From the NCBI RefSeq assembly GCF_047495875.1, contig NC_092486.1, positions 5,655,738 through 5,719,737 on the forward strand: 64,000 nt of DNA, read 5' to 3'. This DNA is from Pithys albifrons albifrons. Lineage: Eukaryota > Chordata > Aves > Passeriformes > Thamnophilidae. The notes under the pieces are model-generated. The model made no database searches, was not told the origin of the DNA, and worked only from the letters and a program-made list of their open reading frames with translations. The translations under genes were made by a program, and so were the position numbers. Shown here one piece after another: positions 50,401-63,158 of the stretch (position 1 is the first letter of the stretch; each line of letters opens with the position of its first letter).

Positions 50401-50700
50401 ATCCCCACAGCAGAATAACAGCCCAAGTTAAGACGAGACAAACTGCTGCATCAATTGGGCTCAGTCCTTGTAAGAGATGTGAAGATTAAGGTTCTTGGCT
50501 ACATCAAACACACCAGATTAGCACTAATGACACATTTCAGGCTTCTTTCAATCTACTGGCAGACAGATCTCCTCATTGCTGCAGACAAAGCTGCCTCATT
50601 AGACACTTCCCCACACAAAGCCTTAGAATATTCCCATTTTTCATCTTCCTGCTACTTTTAAGCCAAAGGCAGATACCTCACTCAAAAAACCAAGGAAGGA
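50401..50700. promoter_or_regulatory. Candidate homeodomain-bound enhancer core
   Basis: Repeat-free block with TGCATCAATTGGGCTCAGTC, CCAGATTAGCACTAATGACA, TTTCAATCTACTGGCAGACA and GCCTCATTAGACACTTCCCC. It contains the site at 50517-50528 shared with the 33.1-kb block. A 68-codon plus frame (50455-50661) crosses it without a recognisable domain. Confidence 0.38.
50517..50528. promoter_or_regulatory. Near-palindromic site ATTAGCACTAAT
   Basis: Inverted ATTAG/CTAAT half-sites with a CA spacer; differs in one base from ATTAGCGCTAAT at 33155-33166. Probable homeodomain-dimer geometry, by inference. Confidence 0.4.
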
Positions 50701-51366
50701 TTTCATCTCTTCACCGGGGCACTGGACAGGAGTTTGCACACAACAAAGAGACCATAAAGAATTTTTAGGAACAAGCAGTTGGTTAAAAATCAGCCTCTTG
50801 AAAAGATCCTTTTAGGGGCAAACCATCAAGTCCTGATTTTGATGCTGAAAATGCTTTGTAAGTCTTGGCTCCCAATCCATCCATCCAGAGAGAAAAGCAC
50901 GTTCTCATCCTGATGCAGAATTCCCAGTTCCAATTCAAACAGTCACTTTGGAAAGTTGGACCAGATGTTTAATTCTCTGACAAAAAACCCAAATCCAATT
51001 CCACCTCTTTGCTGCAAACCAGGTTCTCTCTGCTGCCATCACCACCTGCAACTCCTCTCCACTAAATGACTGAAATACAAGAATATCTTGGGAGCATCTC
51101 TGGCCTCTTCCCTATCCAATTCCCTGATGGATGAGTTGACACCCACCTCACCAAGGTGCTCCAAACAACTCAGGATTGCAGTGACATTGCCCAGAATTCA
51201 TCCAACACCTTTGTCCCAGCCCTGTCTGAACCCACAAACCTTTTCCTGTATTTTCTCCCCCCTTTCCAGCTGTGGAGGGAAGTGATGGAGCAGCTTTGGA
51301 GCCTGAGCAGCTCAGCCACTCCCAGCAGCAGCTCAGGGATGTGGCAGCTCTGAGGAGGAGGAGGAG
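50701..51366. other. Unannotated non-coding stretch
   Basis: Nothing recognised. Confidence 0.4.
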
Positions 51367-51909
51367 ATCCTGCTGGCCCTGTTCTCCATCCTGTTCTGTT
51401 CTCCATCCTGCTGGCCCCTGCTCTGCATCCTGTTCTGTTCTCCATCCTGCCCCTGCTCTGATCCTGCTGGCCCCTGTTCTCCATCCTGCTGGCCCCTGTT
51501 CTCCATCCTGTTCTGTTCTCCATCCTGCTGGCCCCTGCTCTGATCCTGCTGGCCCCTGTTCTCCATCCTGCTGGTCCCTGCTCTCCATCCTGTTCTGTTC
51601 TCCATCCTGCTGGTCCCTGCTCTCCATCCTGTTCTGTTCTCCATCCTGCTGGCCCCTGTTCTCCATCCTGCTGGCCCCTGCTCTGATCCTGCTGGCCCCT
51701 GTTCTCCATCCTGCTGGCCCCTGTTCTCCATCCTGCTGGTCCCTGTTCTCCATCCTGCTGGCCCCTGCTCTGTCCCTGCTGGTCCCTGCTCTCCATCCTG
51801 TTCTGTTCTCCATCCTGCTGGTCCCTGCTCTGACCCTGCTGGTCCCTGCTCTCCATCCTGCTGGTCCCTGCTCTCCATCCTCTTCTGTTCTCCACCCTGC
51901 CCCTGCTCT
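51367..51909. repeat. Composite 17/22-bp minisatellite, about 26 units
   Basis: Two related units alternate: CTCCATCCTGCTGGCCCCTG plus TT (22 bases; also with GGTCCCTG) and CTCCATCCTGTTCTGTT (17 bases). Occasional CTCTGATCC or CTCTGACCC units are mixed in. All three minus frames (51148-51813, 51170-51982, 51333-51878) and one plus frame (51272-51934) stay open. The peptides rotate with the unit, as expected of non-coding DNA. Confidence 0.95.
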
Positions 51910-54550
51910 GGGGCTGCAGCAATGCCATCATTAGTGGGATTAAGAGCTGTGCCTGTCGTGTTTCACTCATTCCCACAGACATAAAAAGTCACATTTAGAA
52001 GTCATTAAGCTGAAATGAAATCTTTGCTGAGCTTAATTAACTTAAATATTCATGGAAGCAGGAGAGCAGGGAAAGTGTTGTTCTTAATCAAACCAGACGT
52101 GGCTGTTCTCCAATGCAATTGCTGTTCCTGAGGTGGGCAGTGCCAGTGCCCCAGCACGGGGCAGGGGTCAATGGGCAGCAGGAAAGCAACAGAAAGGGGG
52201 CACGTGGCCCTTCAGCTCCTGAGCCAAGGGGCATTTGCTGAGCCAAACATCTGCTTAGTGACAATGTCCTGCCTGGCACCGTCGCTCCTTCAGGGCCATT
52301 TGTCACCATTTGCTGAGCTGAGCACAAACCTCACCCTCTGCAGCCTCCCAGGCACTTCCCCAAAGTGGAAAGGGAAGCAGCAGATTGGTCTGAGATGCAG
52401 AAAAACTCCTGTGAAAACAGGAGAAAAGGCAGTTTCAGATTTCTGTGCCCACCTTGGGGTCCTTCTCTGCTGTGCCCACAATTAACACCCAAGAAATAAA
52501 CCCCTCGATGAAGAGCTGCCTGTTCTGTAATGGAATGTTGATGGAGCAATTTGGTCCTTGGGCAAAGAGTGACTGAATTTCCTGCAGGGTGGGAGGAAAC
52601 AACGTGCAGATAAGCACCGAGAATCACTTGGACTCCAGACACTCACAAAGTGTTATTATTTCCCCTCAGAAAAGATAATATTGATTGTTGAGAAGCCTTT
52701 GGACAACGACAAGAGTGTGTTTTGCTGATAAAATACAGTGACCCATTTAGGAGATGTTGGCACAGACAACAGCACGGCCTGAAATAAAACTCCAGATTCC
52801 AAGTGTGCTTTGATGGATGCCCAGAGGAGAACCCCTTGCCTTGACCTCTCCTCCCTCTCCTCCTCTCCCCAGGCCCTGGGCTGGAATTGGGCTCAGAGGC
52901 CTCTGGGCCACGTGGATTAAAATGTGACAAATTCGGTCCGTTTCTATTTCATTTTCTGCTTTTAACATGGGCAAAATCCTGTTTGCATATTTACAACAAA
53001 AAGAAGAAATTCAATTAAGTTCCCAAGGGCAGGAGCAGATTTATTCAGTGCCTGGAATAACAAAAGCCTCGGCTGGGATGAAAGGGAAAACATCTCCACG
53101 ACACCAAACATTTAAGGGGAGTTTTGATCTGATGCAGTTTAATGTGTACACAGAGGGGGGAAAAATTCTCAGAGAATTTGCTGCTTTTAACTAAGATGAA
53201 ATGTTTTCTATCCTTTGGGCTCTGCTACAATTAGGAACGTTGGCTCACAGTCCCACAGAAGAGCACCAAAGGTTTGGGGGGAACCAGCAGGATTCCCTCC
53301 CTGCTCTTCCTGCAGGAGAAACGGCTCTTTCTCTAATGGGTGGGAAATAAAAGTTTCATGCAAATCACCGGGAGAGGCTCAGCTTTGTCTTTAAGGGTCT
53401 GGCTGGTCCATATTTTCCTCCTCCCTGCCCACTCCTCCCCTGGGCTCAGCCCCAGCCCAGGCTCAGGAGAAGCTCTGACTGACCAGTGCCAAAGGTGCCA
53501 CCGAGGTGCCCCAAATGTCACCTCCCCACTTGAGAACAGGGACCTGCAGGGCACTAAATCCCCTGCTGGAATCTGCTGCTGCCCCTGCACAGTCCTTTGG
53601 GTTTGGTTTCCACTGCAGGGACAGCAGGGCCAGGGCTCAGAGGAGAAAACCTCCCCCAGCTGAGCTCAGGGATTGTGCTCAGCAACAAAAGCACCTCCAA
53701 AGGCAGGAGCTGAGCCCCCACCTGAGCCAGCCCTGCCCAGCCCACCCTCAGCAGCTCCTGCACAGCCAGGCCCAGCCAAGCCCTCTGCAGCCACCCCACC
53801 TCTCCCCTGGAGCACAGGGAAGGTGGGAAGTCACGGTTCAAACAGCCAGAGACACCCCAGGGAAGGAGCAGCTCCCCAGAATCCGGACAAGCCCCGAGCA
53901 CAGAGGCTGTAAAATCTGCAGAGAAGACTCATCTTTGCCTGAGGACTGAGGAGATGCTGATTCCCAACCCACTCACACCTCAGAGAGGTTCTGGAGGGGG
54001 AGCTCCAGCCCTCCCTCATGTGCATCCTCAGCTGATGCTCAGCAGGAATAGTCCCCTAATTAAATGGTCACCTAAAAGTCCATTTGACTCCACAGAGAAC
54101 TTTAGTTCTAAAGATCCAGAAACTGGAGGCTGCAGAGGCTGCTCAAGCTCCTGAAATGCCTCAACTAGACTCAATTTTCAAAAAATACTCCATTTCTGCC
54201 CTCCAAACAGGGATCCTTTCTGAGGTAACCTGATCCTTTCCTTTTGGTACCCTGAGCCCACCCAAACCCTCCTGCAAACCAAACCCTTGGACCTGCTCTG
54301 GCCTGGGGCTCAGTGAGAGGTGAAGCCTCAGGCCCGGAGTGATTTGAAGCTGCAGACTGAGGTATAAAACTGTTTCATGAAATGCACAACCTTTTGCCAG
54401 TTTAGAGGACATTTGATCCTCATTAACTGACAAACGATTTTCTTTTACTCCAGAAAGGATTCTGCAGTAACCCCTAACACAAGTGGGAGCATTCAGCTGC
54501 TCCTCTATCCAATTTCTACCAGCCTGGAATACAATATTTCATCAACCTCC
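51910..54550. other. Unannotated non-coding stretch
   Basis: About 2.6 kb with no gene, CR1 or tandem array recognised. AT-rich island at 51975-52100 (TTAATTAACTTAAATATTC). GC- and Pro-codon-rich section at 53400-53900. Confidence 0.4.
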
Positions 54551-57550
54551 AATATCCACAGACTTCACTGAGGGAGAGTAAATGCCATTCCCACAGAGCT
54601 GCTCCCATGGATTAAAGCAAAAGCCTCATTTTGCCACTGTCGATTTCTCTATTTTCCATTTATTTCTGATTTTTTCCCGTTGCCTTCAGGGTAACAAGTT
54701 TCATTTTATGAAGGGCAGTGGCACCTCCAAAGAATTTATCAGCCTGTTTATTCATCACTCCATTGATTTGACCTTTGCTGGGTCACCTGCTCCTTGAAAT
54801 CATCTTCAGGGGGCCTCAGGAGTCCCCACACCAAGGAAAGGTGTTCTTAGAGCAGGATTCACACCTTTCTCAAGTGTTCAGCATCTCCACACCCCAACAA
54901 TTACAGAGGAATCTGGAGGGCCCCAAGAGCTTCCAAACAATCCAACTCAGGTCATGCTGCAGTTCCCAATCCTGCTGCAAAATTCACCAGTGGAGCAGCT
55001 GGAGGGAAAAGGCAGCCCAGAAAGAGGCAGCAAAGCCAAATGCTCAGAAAAACATTGATCCACATTTCAACAAATTTCAGATTTGGGGTTTGCTATTCAG
55101 AGTTTCTGCCATCAACTTGTCAGCAGAGATTTCTGGCTCTCAGCACAAAAGGTTTCCATCAGATCTCGGTGGACTTTGGTACAAGCTGCAATTTGATACA
55201 ACTCAGACTGTTTTCCTCTCCTTTCTGTTTTGCATTTCCAGGCTGCTGCTGTTCCACTGAGAGGGAACAGATGCAAAATGAGCTTTGACTTGGTGCCCCT
55301 TCCATGGCAACTGGAATGGGGGGCAGAGTTTGCCATGGCAGGAATTTAAATGTGTGTGTGGGCAGGAAGAAAATACAGACTGAGTGTTTGGGGGGTTAAT
55401 TCTTTTGAAATAATTCCTGGCTGGGAATACTCACCTGCCCTGGAGCCCAGTCCTGTCCCCACCTCAGAGGCAGGTCCAGGAGCCTCCCCAGGGCTCAGCC
55501 TGGGGCAGGAGGGAGGTGACACCCCCCCAGTTCCCACCACACTGACAGCCCCAGAGCACCTGCTGTGCTTTCCATCCTGGGAACATTTTGACAGGTCAAT
55601 CCCAAACCTGCACACTCCACACACGTGAAGTGTTGATTGGAGAGGAAGAAATGGCTCCATTCCAGCAGGGAAGGACTCAGAGGAGCCTGTTCTGAACAGA
55701 TTGCAGAGCTGAAGGAGCAAACAGAATGCTCAGAAGATGTTCAGTCCTCACAAGCTGCTTCTCTCCCAGGCAAGAAATGCTTCATCCACCTGATCCCATG
55801 GAGCCTCTTGGCAGGAATCTCCTTCCCAGCTGAGCCCACCTGTTGCAAAATTCACTCACCCATCAACAGACAGGAATTCTTAAATTAGACAGAATGGCTT
55901 CAGTTGAAGGAACGATCGAGGACAAGGCTCAGAGATGGGAGCGAGTCAAGCCCCTCTCAGGCTCCACCAACGAACTCCACAGGATTTCACTGGCTTTGTT
56001 AGAGCACAAACTCACCCACGGGCTGCTGGGACTGAAGGCAGCATTTTGCTGTGCAGCTCCCTGGCTTTTCCTTCCAAACCTCCTCCATGTTTTCCATAAC
56101 AATGTTCCAAGTGCATCTCCTGTTTTATAGACCAGCTGATTTACCCACAGCTGCACATGGCCCATTCCACCACTGAAATACAGACCCCTCTCAAGGTTTA
56201 CAGTGCAAAGGAAGTTAAAGTGATGGCCTAAATAAACTGAAATCCACCTTTCAAACATCCCCTTCCAGGTTTACTGCTGACCAGGCTCCTGTGCCACCAG
56301 AAATACAGCAGCATTTTAAATAAACTGAACAATGTCAAAGTGGTTTTCACTGCCTTTTATCTCACTGGCTCCTAACCCCTTATTTCCTGAAGATATCCAA
56401 GAGAGAAAGCTCTCATACATCTGTTTCCATGGGGCAATTTTCAGGCAAGACTTGAGGAGATTTTGGCCATCATTGACTCCCACAGGAGGTTTTGGGCCAG
56501 AGGTGCCTCCACTGCTGCTCTGGGGTCACTCCTTTGCAATCCTGCAAAGGGCACAATAACAACTTTTAGGACAAAACTGAACTCAGAACTGGGACTCTCT
56601 CACTCCTGGAAGTTCAGAGAATCCAAGTGGGAATTCGTGCCCTGAGCACCCTCCATCCAAAGTCAGTTTAGTGGCAACTCTGCCACAAAATACAGTGACT
56701 GTCCCTGAGGGTCATAAGAAGCATTTTCATAAATTATTACTCTCTGCTGACACTGCCTTGGCCAAGAGCTGGGACTGAGCTCAGCACTTCCTCCAAAGGT
56801 CTGTTCCTCCTCCAGTTCTTCCTGTGACATGACAACAAATTCTGAGGGTCAGGGTGAGCTTCCAGGAACTCCTCAGCAAGAAGTAAAACCTGAGTTAAAT
56901 CAGAACTGGCTGCACAAACACTGAATATAAAACGACTGCCCAAGGGCTGTGTTTGCACAAAGATAAACCAAACCAAGGTGACCCACTGCATGTGATACCA
57001 GCTCATCTCTCGCTGCCCTTGCCCTCCCTAAGGGGTTCTGTGGCCTCTTGGCTGTTGCAGTGACCAGTGGGAGGCAATTCCTCCAAGATGAGCCTCAGGT
57101 GACCACCACTGTCCTGTACTTTGCTGCCTCTGCATTCACTCGTCTGGAGGACACTGCTGAGGTCAGTTTTGATCTGGAACTGCACCCTGAGCCAGGTTTA
57201 AGTGCCCCCTGCACTGAGTTGGGTTAAGGACAAGTTGTCCAAGTGTTCCAGCAAAGTGGGCAGTGAATCCCTGCAGGGCATCAGGCCCAACACTCGGCCT
57301 TTATGGCAGGAAAGGGCTTTGAGCTCCCTGTGCAACTTCAGATGGAGACACAAAGGAGTCCTGCAAAGTTAGAAGAGCCTCCCCAAGCTTTGCTGTGTCC
57401 CCACCCCATCCTTAGTTGGTGGCCCGAGGGCACATCCCACCATGAGGGGGATGTGACAGCAGGGTCAGCCTCATTCTGGCTCTGCCCTCCAAGGTCAGGC
57501 AGCTCCTCCTTGGAGTGACTCTCCACAGTGTCCTGGAAGGCTGAGCATGA
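54551..57550. other. Unannotated non-coding stretch
   Basis: About 3 kb, no gene or repeat recognised. AT-leaning parts at 54600-54780 and 56200-56350; elsewhere mixed. Confidence 0.4.
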
Positions 57551-57610
57551 GCACAAAGCCACACAAAGCCACACAAAGCCACACAAAGCCACACAAAGCC
57601 ACACAAAGCC
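57551..57610. repeat. 10-bp tandem repeat, 6 copies
   Basis: ACACAAAGCC six times; the first copy reads GCACAAAGCC and the other five are identical. Very homogeneous, so probably recent. A minus frame reads Gly-Phe-Val-Trp-Leu-Cys-Val-Ala-Leu-Cys repeats as an artefact. Confidence 0.98.
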
Positions 57611-60418
57611 TGGCCATGGGAGTGTCCTGACTCCTCTGAAGCACCAACTTCTGAGCTGCCAGTGCCTCTCAGAACTTTGACTTTCAGGTTCCCTCTGTAG
57701 TGGCCTCTTCAAGGGCCCTTGGCAAGGCCTTTCATCCAAGTCACAGTCACATCTCCTTTCGTGGGGGGCTTTGAACACACTCTTGTAAGGGCAGGCAAAG
57801 CTCAGTTGAGGCCCATGACTCTGTTTCCTTTATTGTGGCTTTGACAGCAGCACAGCACCCAGTTTGTCAGGCAGGTCAGGAGGTCAAGAAGAAGGTGCAA
57901 GACAAACCCACCACCTCCCTGAGACAGAAATTAGTGCTCACAAAGGTGCACGGGGGAAAGAAAATGGTGTAGGATAAAACTGGCTCCACTGATGCCAAGG
58001 GCTGCTGTGACTTCCTCCTGCACCAGGCCCACTACTCAAGTACTCAAAATGTCCAAATTCCCCTTAGATCTGATAAAACATTCAGGTTTACAAGACTTAG
58101 GGATGGTTTTGGAAGCATTTCCACACATCTACAATGTTGACATTCTACTCCAGAAAGGGGGGACAGGTGAGATTCCACTTGGTCAAAGGAACTTCCATTA
58201 AAGCTCCACTCTAAAAACCAAACCAAGCTGAAGGTGACTCCCAATCTACAAACCCCATGCAGGACACAATTAATAAAGCTGAGTTTGGAGGGGCTTTTAA
58301 AGACATCTAAACATTTACACTAAACTGTGCAGCAATTCACAAGTTGTTTTTTGAGGGGTTGAAGCTTGTTTGCTTGTTTTTAAAAACATTTGTAGAAAAC
58401 TTGTAAACTGTTGGAAATTTCAGTACCCAGGTCCTGTTTGCCATCATCTCCACCTCGTGAGGGGCATCCAAGCCCCTCCCTCTCGTGTTAAAGCTCTTCA
58501 TGCCCAGGAGGAGAGGGAGGTGAAGCAAATCTGGGGCCTGTGGAGGGGCTGTCAGGGGGGCAGGACAGAGGGAACTCCTGGAGTGCACTGGGGAGCCTGA
58601 AATCCCAGTCCTGCTCTCTGTCCCCCCCTGCTCTGCTCTGGCTGCCCAGCACTGAGACTGATGCTCAGCTCAGTATTTCCTCCTGGCTCAGCTCAGGCCC
58701 TTGATCTCCTCAGCTCAGGACAGTCTCAAACACAACAGGCAATTTCAGCATCACAGGCTACACAGAAAACCCCCAAACATGCAAAAAATGTATTCATGCC
58801 TATCTTGTACTCCTTAATTCTGCATTATCATGAAACAATATTGAAATGGATCCTCAGCCAGAGGGAAATGGGGATAAATTATTGACAGTGTTTGTTAATT
58901 TTCCCTGAAGTTGCTCAGCAACTTCCAAATTCGTTCAGAAGGAATGAGGTTCCCAAGGCTGCTGTAGCTCCCAGCACCTTTAATGTACATTGTGAAGAAA
59001 AAAGTAAATATTACATCTCAGCAGCATCCTGTTAGTGCTGCAATAACCTGCAGGAAAGCAGAGACGAAGAATTAACTCTTCAGAGAGAAGAGAATCAGTG
59101 GCACCACAGAGCCTGGTACTGCCATGTCCAAAGCAAACCCACCACAGGTTCCCTGAGCTCCCAGCAAAGGAAAAACGTGTCCATTCTCTGAGACAGCAGG
59201 AGCTTTAAGGCTGCTGGGACTTGGGCAGCACATTTCCTCAGGAGCTGCTCCCAAAGAGGACAGAACTGCAATTCTAAGTAAAGAAATGGAGAGGAAATTC
59301 AGTCTCAAATGGAAGGTGTTTGCAGGCACCCAGTCCCAAAGTCTCCCAACACAAAGGTCTCCACAGTTTGTCCCAACACACCCCATGACACCCTCTCTCC
59401 ATCTCCCACTCCACTGTTTATGAGCAGACAACTCACAGCCTAAACCCCAAGCATTTAACCCTTTGTTTAACTGAATCCCTCACACACACAGATCCTCAAA
59501 GCCTCTCTGGCCCTGCCTGCTCTCTGTGGCTGTGCAGGTGAGTGTGCACAGCAGACACAAACCCTCTCCCAGCCCTGGGAAAGCCTCAGGGAACTGCTCG
59601 AGGCATCCAGGGCACACAGTGCCACCCCCACGAGTGCCAGGGGCACATCTCTGCTGCAGCTGCACTCTCTCAGCTCTTGGGTAACACACAGACCCTGCTG
59701 GACATGCTGAACTTGGTTCTGGGCAGTTCAGGAGCCTCTCCCAAGTCCTGGGAAGTTCCCAAAGCAGAACAGGAAGGTTTGATCCACAACCAACCACCCA
59801 CTTGTGCAGTGAGCCATCCAAGCTCCTCTAATGTGATTAGGCCCACTCTCTGTTTGCCACCAGCTCTGCAAACCCACAGCATCTCCTCCTGCTCCCACAC
59901 ACATCTGGTCACCAGCCCTTCCCTTCCCAAATCAGCTTTGGAGAGCAAAGTGAAGTTTCTCAGCCTTGGGCTTCTGTATTTATTTTCCAGCCCTCTCTGC
60001 ACTTCAGCTGCCTCCAGATCCCATTAAGTGTGGCTGTTCCACATCTGGCTGTGCCCTGGGGGTGTAACAAATGCTCCAGGGGGATCAGCAGTGCCCAGCC
60101 CTCTGTTTGGCACTGAAGGATGAGCACAGTGAGCCCAGGGCAGCTCAGTGAGTCCCCGACTGCCGTGGCAGTTCTGGGGTGGGCAGGTGCTCTGGGCTCT
60201 CCTTTTCAGAGCAACCCACTGATTTTCACAGTCAAATCTGTATGGTGGTGTCATCAATATTGCCCAAAAGTCAGGGTTGAAGGTCCTGGACACACAATTC
60301 AGCTCTTCAGCTTCCCTGCACACAACCCCCTGAGAGCCCTGGGCTGTGGTGGCACCTGAGCAGCCTCACAGACTGGCAGGGGCACAGCAGCTCCCCCCAA
60401 ACTCCAGGCAGTGTCCCC
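57611..60418. other. Unannotated non-coding stretch
   Basis: About 2.8 kb, no gene or repeat recognised. AT-rich islands at 58250-58430 and 58740-59020. Confidence 0.4.
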
Positions 60419-60457
60419 CGAGCCCAGCCCAGCCCAGCCCAGCCCAGCCCAGCCCAG
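60419..60457. repeat. CCCAG pentanucleotide repeat, about 7 units
   Basis: GAGCCCAGCCCAGCCCAGCC continuing to about 60457, uninterrupted. The minus strand CTGGG has runs of three G at five-base spacing. Confidence 0.97.
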
Positions 60458-63158
60458 TGTCCTGGCTGCAGGTGCTGCTCAGAGAGCAAGGACCCCTCAA
60501 GGCTCTCAGGAGGGGCAGAAGCCTCGTGCCAACCCCCCTGCCCTGAGCCTTGGGCAGCCCTGTGAGCTCAGGGCTGTCCTCAGGCACTTCTGTGCTCTGC
60601 ATCACCCACACTCACAGCCCTGGAGGGCTTTACCAGCTCTCAGGCCTCCTGCCCTCTCTGGCTGAGCTGGTGCCACGTTCAAGCAGCCCCAGCTCCCCAC
60701 AGGTCCTGCTGGACTCTGTTGTTCCTTCCAAGAGCAAGATGTGACTATTTTTTATGCTTCCTCTGTGTGTGGCTTCAGGCAACCCATTCTCCTTCTGTCT
60801 GCCCATCTGGGAGTGTGAGGGAGCCTCTCCCTTCCCCCAGAGACAGATGCTCAGAGAACCCAAGGGTGGGAGCCCCCCCTGCCCGGGCAGCCCAGGAGCC
60901 CTTGCCCCCTGTCAGAGGGCTGGTGGAGCAGCAGGCAGGAGGTTGGCCATGGCACATGCCAGCCTGCCCTGAGGCCACCTGAGGCAGCTGCAGCTGCTCT
61001 GGAGCCACTGCAGGAGCATTCCCAGAGCTCAGGGCTCCAGGCACCCCCAGCACTGCTCAGTTTGATGGAGCTGCTGCCTCATCAGCAGGGGCTGCACGTC
61101 TGGGCTTGGTAACGATCCCCCCATCACCTGCCTCCCCCTCCTCACCACTGAGAGCTTGGGGAGTTCTCAGCTGGAGCCAAACCCAACACAATTCACCCAT
61201 ATCAGTGTCCCCAAACTCTCCTGCAACGCAGCAACCACACCACAGGCTCCAGCCCAAGCCTGGTGGGTACCAACCCAGTCTGGTTTCCAGGAATACAACA
61301 TTCCCAGGCAAAGGCTTCCCTGCAGCCCAGCCCCCACTTGCTGTGCTCTCCAGGACTCTGGGAACACTTCCCTCTGAGAGCAGCTGCCATATGGGTGTGT
61401 AGGCTCCCTTAGCACATGCTGACAGTTAGCAAGACACACAAAAAATTCCAAGTCTTGGCAAGCCTGGAAAGTTTCTCTATTGATTATGTCATGTTGCATC
61501 CTGTGGTGCTTTAACTTTTGAGGATTCAGTGCTGGGAAAGACAGAAAGAAACTCAGAGAAGCAGAGGAAGGATGGAGGGGGCTCCTGAAGGAGGGCACAG
61601 GGAGCAGCAGGAGCTGTGGCAGAGGGCATCGTGCCAGCTTCCCCTGCCAAGGGTGGCAAAGGCCCTTCTCGGAGCAGACGTTCCATTACTCACACATCTC
61701 TGACTGCCCAAACTGATCCTGAAGCACTTTGGCATGTCCCAAGGGTCATTAGAGATGACTTCCTCCCTGCATTAATAATGAAAGGCTTCTTAACCGAAAT
61801 TAAACTGGAATGGCTTAACAGCATTTCAAAATTGAGAAATTATAAGAGCTCATTTCTTATTCCCCTCCTGCCCATACAATTAGCAATGGGGGAAAACATC
61901 AAGGTTTTCTCTCTGAAGTGCTGAAGAATCTTCAGAACTTTTACAGGAGCCAGAAAAGAACAGACTCCCCTCTCCAGTTAAAGGTTCTGACCCACCTTCA
62001 GGGAGCAAAGCAAACCCAGGAATGGGGCTGTGTTTCCCAGGTGGAAAATTCCTGTTATGGGGAGGAACAGGATCCTCCTCTGCTCTCATCCCAGGGGAAT
62101 GGTCCACTGAACTCCTTGGCAGTGGGAGGAGCAGCCGGTGCTGTCCCTGACCCCACACGCCAGAGCTCCAGTCACACCCACAGTGAGGAGCAGCAGGAGC
62201 TCTGGGCTCCTGGAGAACCACCACCTGCACCTGCACCATGGCCATGGGCTCCAGAGCCAACAGAGAGGGGCAAGAACAGCCCTGGCCAAGCCAATTTGCA
62301 GGACACAGCCTGAGTTTGGGGGTCTGGAGCTCCCAGGGAAAGCTCCCCAGTGCTGGAAGGGTTTCTGAAACATGGGTTAGGCTTTTTTGTTGGGATAATA
62401 TCCCAAGGCCACAGCTGCTTTTTCTGGGAGAGTCCTGTGTCCTGCACCTCAGCCCAAGAACTCTTGGAATATGAATTGGGAATTCCTGGGGAGGGAAGGC
62501 AGCAGCCAAACAGGGAGCAGCTGCTGCAGCAAGGCAGGCCAGACTCTGCTCTGCACCAGCTCAAGGCCTTCCATCTGTGTTTGACTCACCAGCAAAAGCC
62601 AATCCCTGCCAAGCCCAGGAGGACTCAGATGCCACCCCAGGGATGTGTGAGGAGCAGAGCTTCCCTCCTCCCCAGGGAGCACCCAGCTCTGCCCCACAAT
62701 GTTCTCCCATGGCTCCTGTTCCACTGGAACAGCACAATGCACAGCAAAGTGTCACCTGAGAGCTGTGACAACAGCACAGCCACAGAAAGGCTTGTCCCTC
62801 CTGCCTCTCTCTTAAACACCGGGAGCAAAATTACAGCCTAAAACCAGCCCTTCCACATAAAAACAAAACCTGATCAGGAAAGAATCCAACCCCCTCCTGC
62901 CTGACCATCCCCTGCTGTTCCTGGGGAACAAAATGCCACAAGAAATCAGCACTTGGAGGTGTTAATGATCTTGTGACAGGATCACAGTGTGGCAGCAGGA
63001 ACCAAAGGACCACCTGGATGTGGGACAGGCACGTGCAGCCTCCCAACCAGACCTGCCCTGCAGGCAACGACCTGAGCAGCCAACACGTTCCTCTCTGCTC
63101 CAAACAAACGGGGTGATGTGAGGGGGTGGGTGTGTGTGAATGTCCCCTGGATGGGAAG
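60458..63158. other. Unannotated non-coding stretch
   Basis: About 2.7 kb, no gene or repeat recognised. The AT-rich island at 61770-61880 (CCGAAATTAAACTGGAATGG, AAATTGAGAAATTATAAGAG) may be conserved non-coding DNA. Elsewhere GC-rich. Confidence 0.4.

Noticed and set aside
51148..51982. Gln/Asp/Gly-rich minus-strand protein of up to 270 codons
   Set aside because: Three minus frames are open together across the composite minisatellite.
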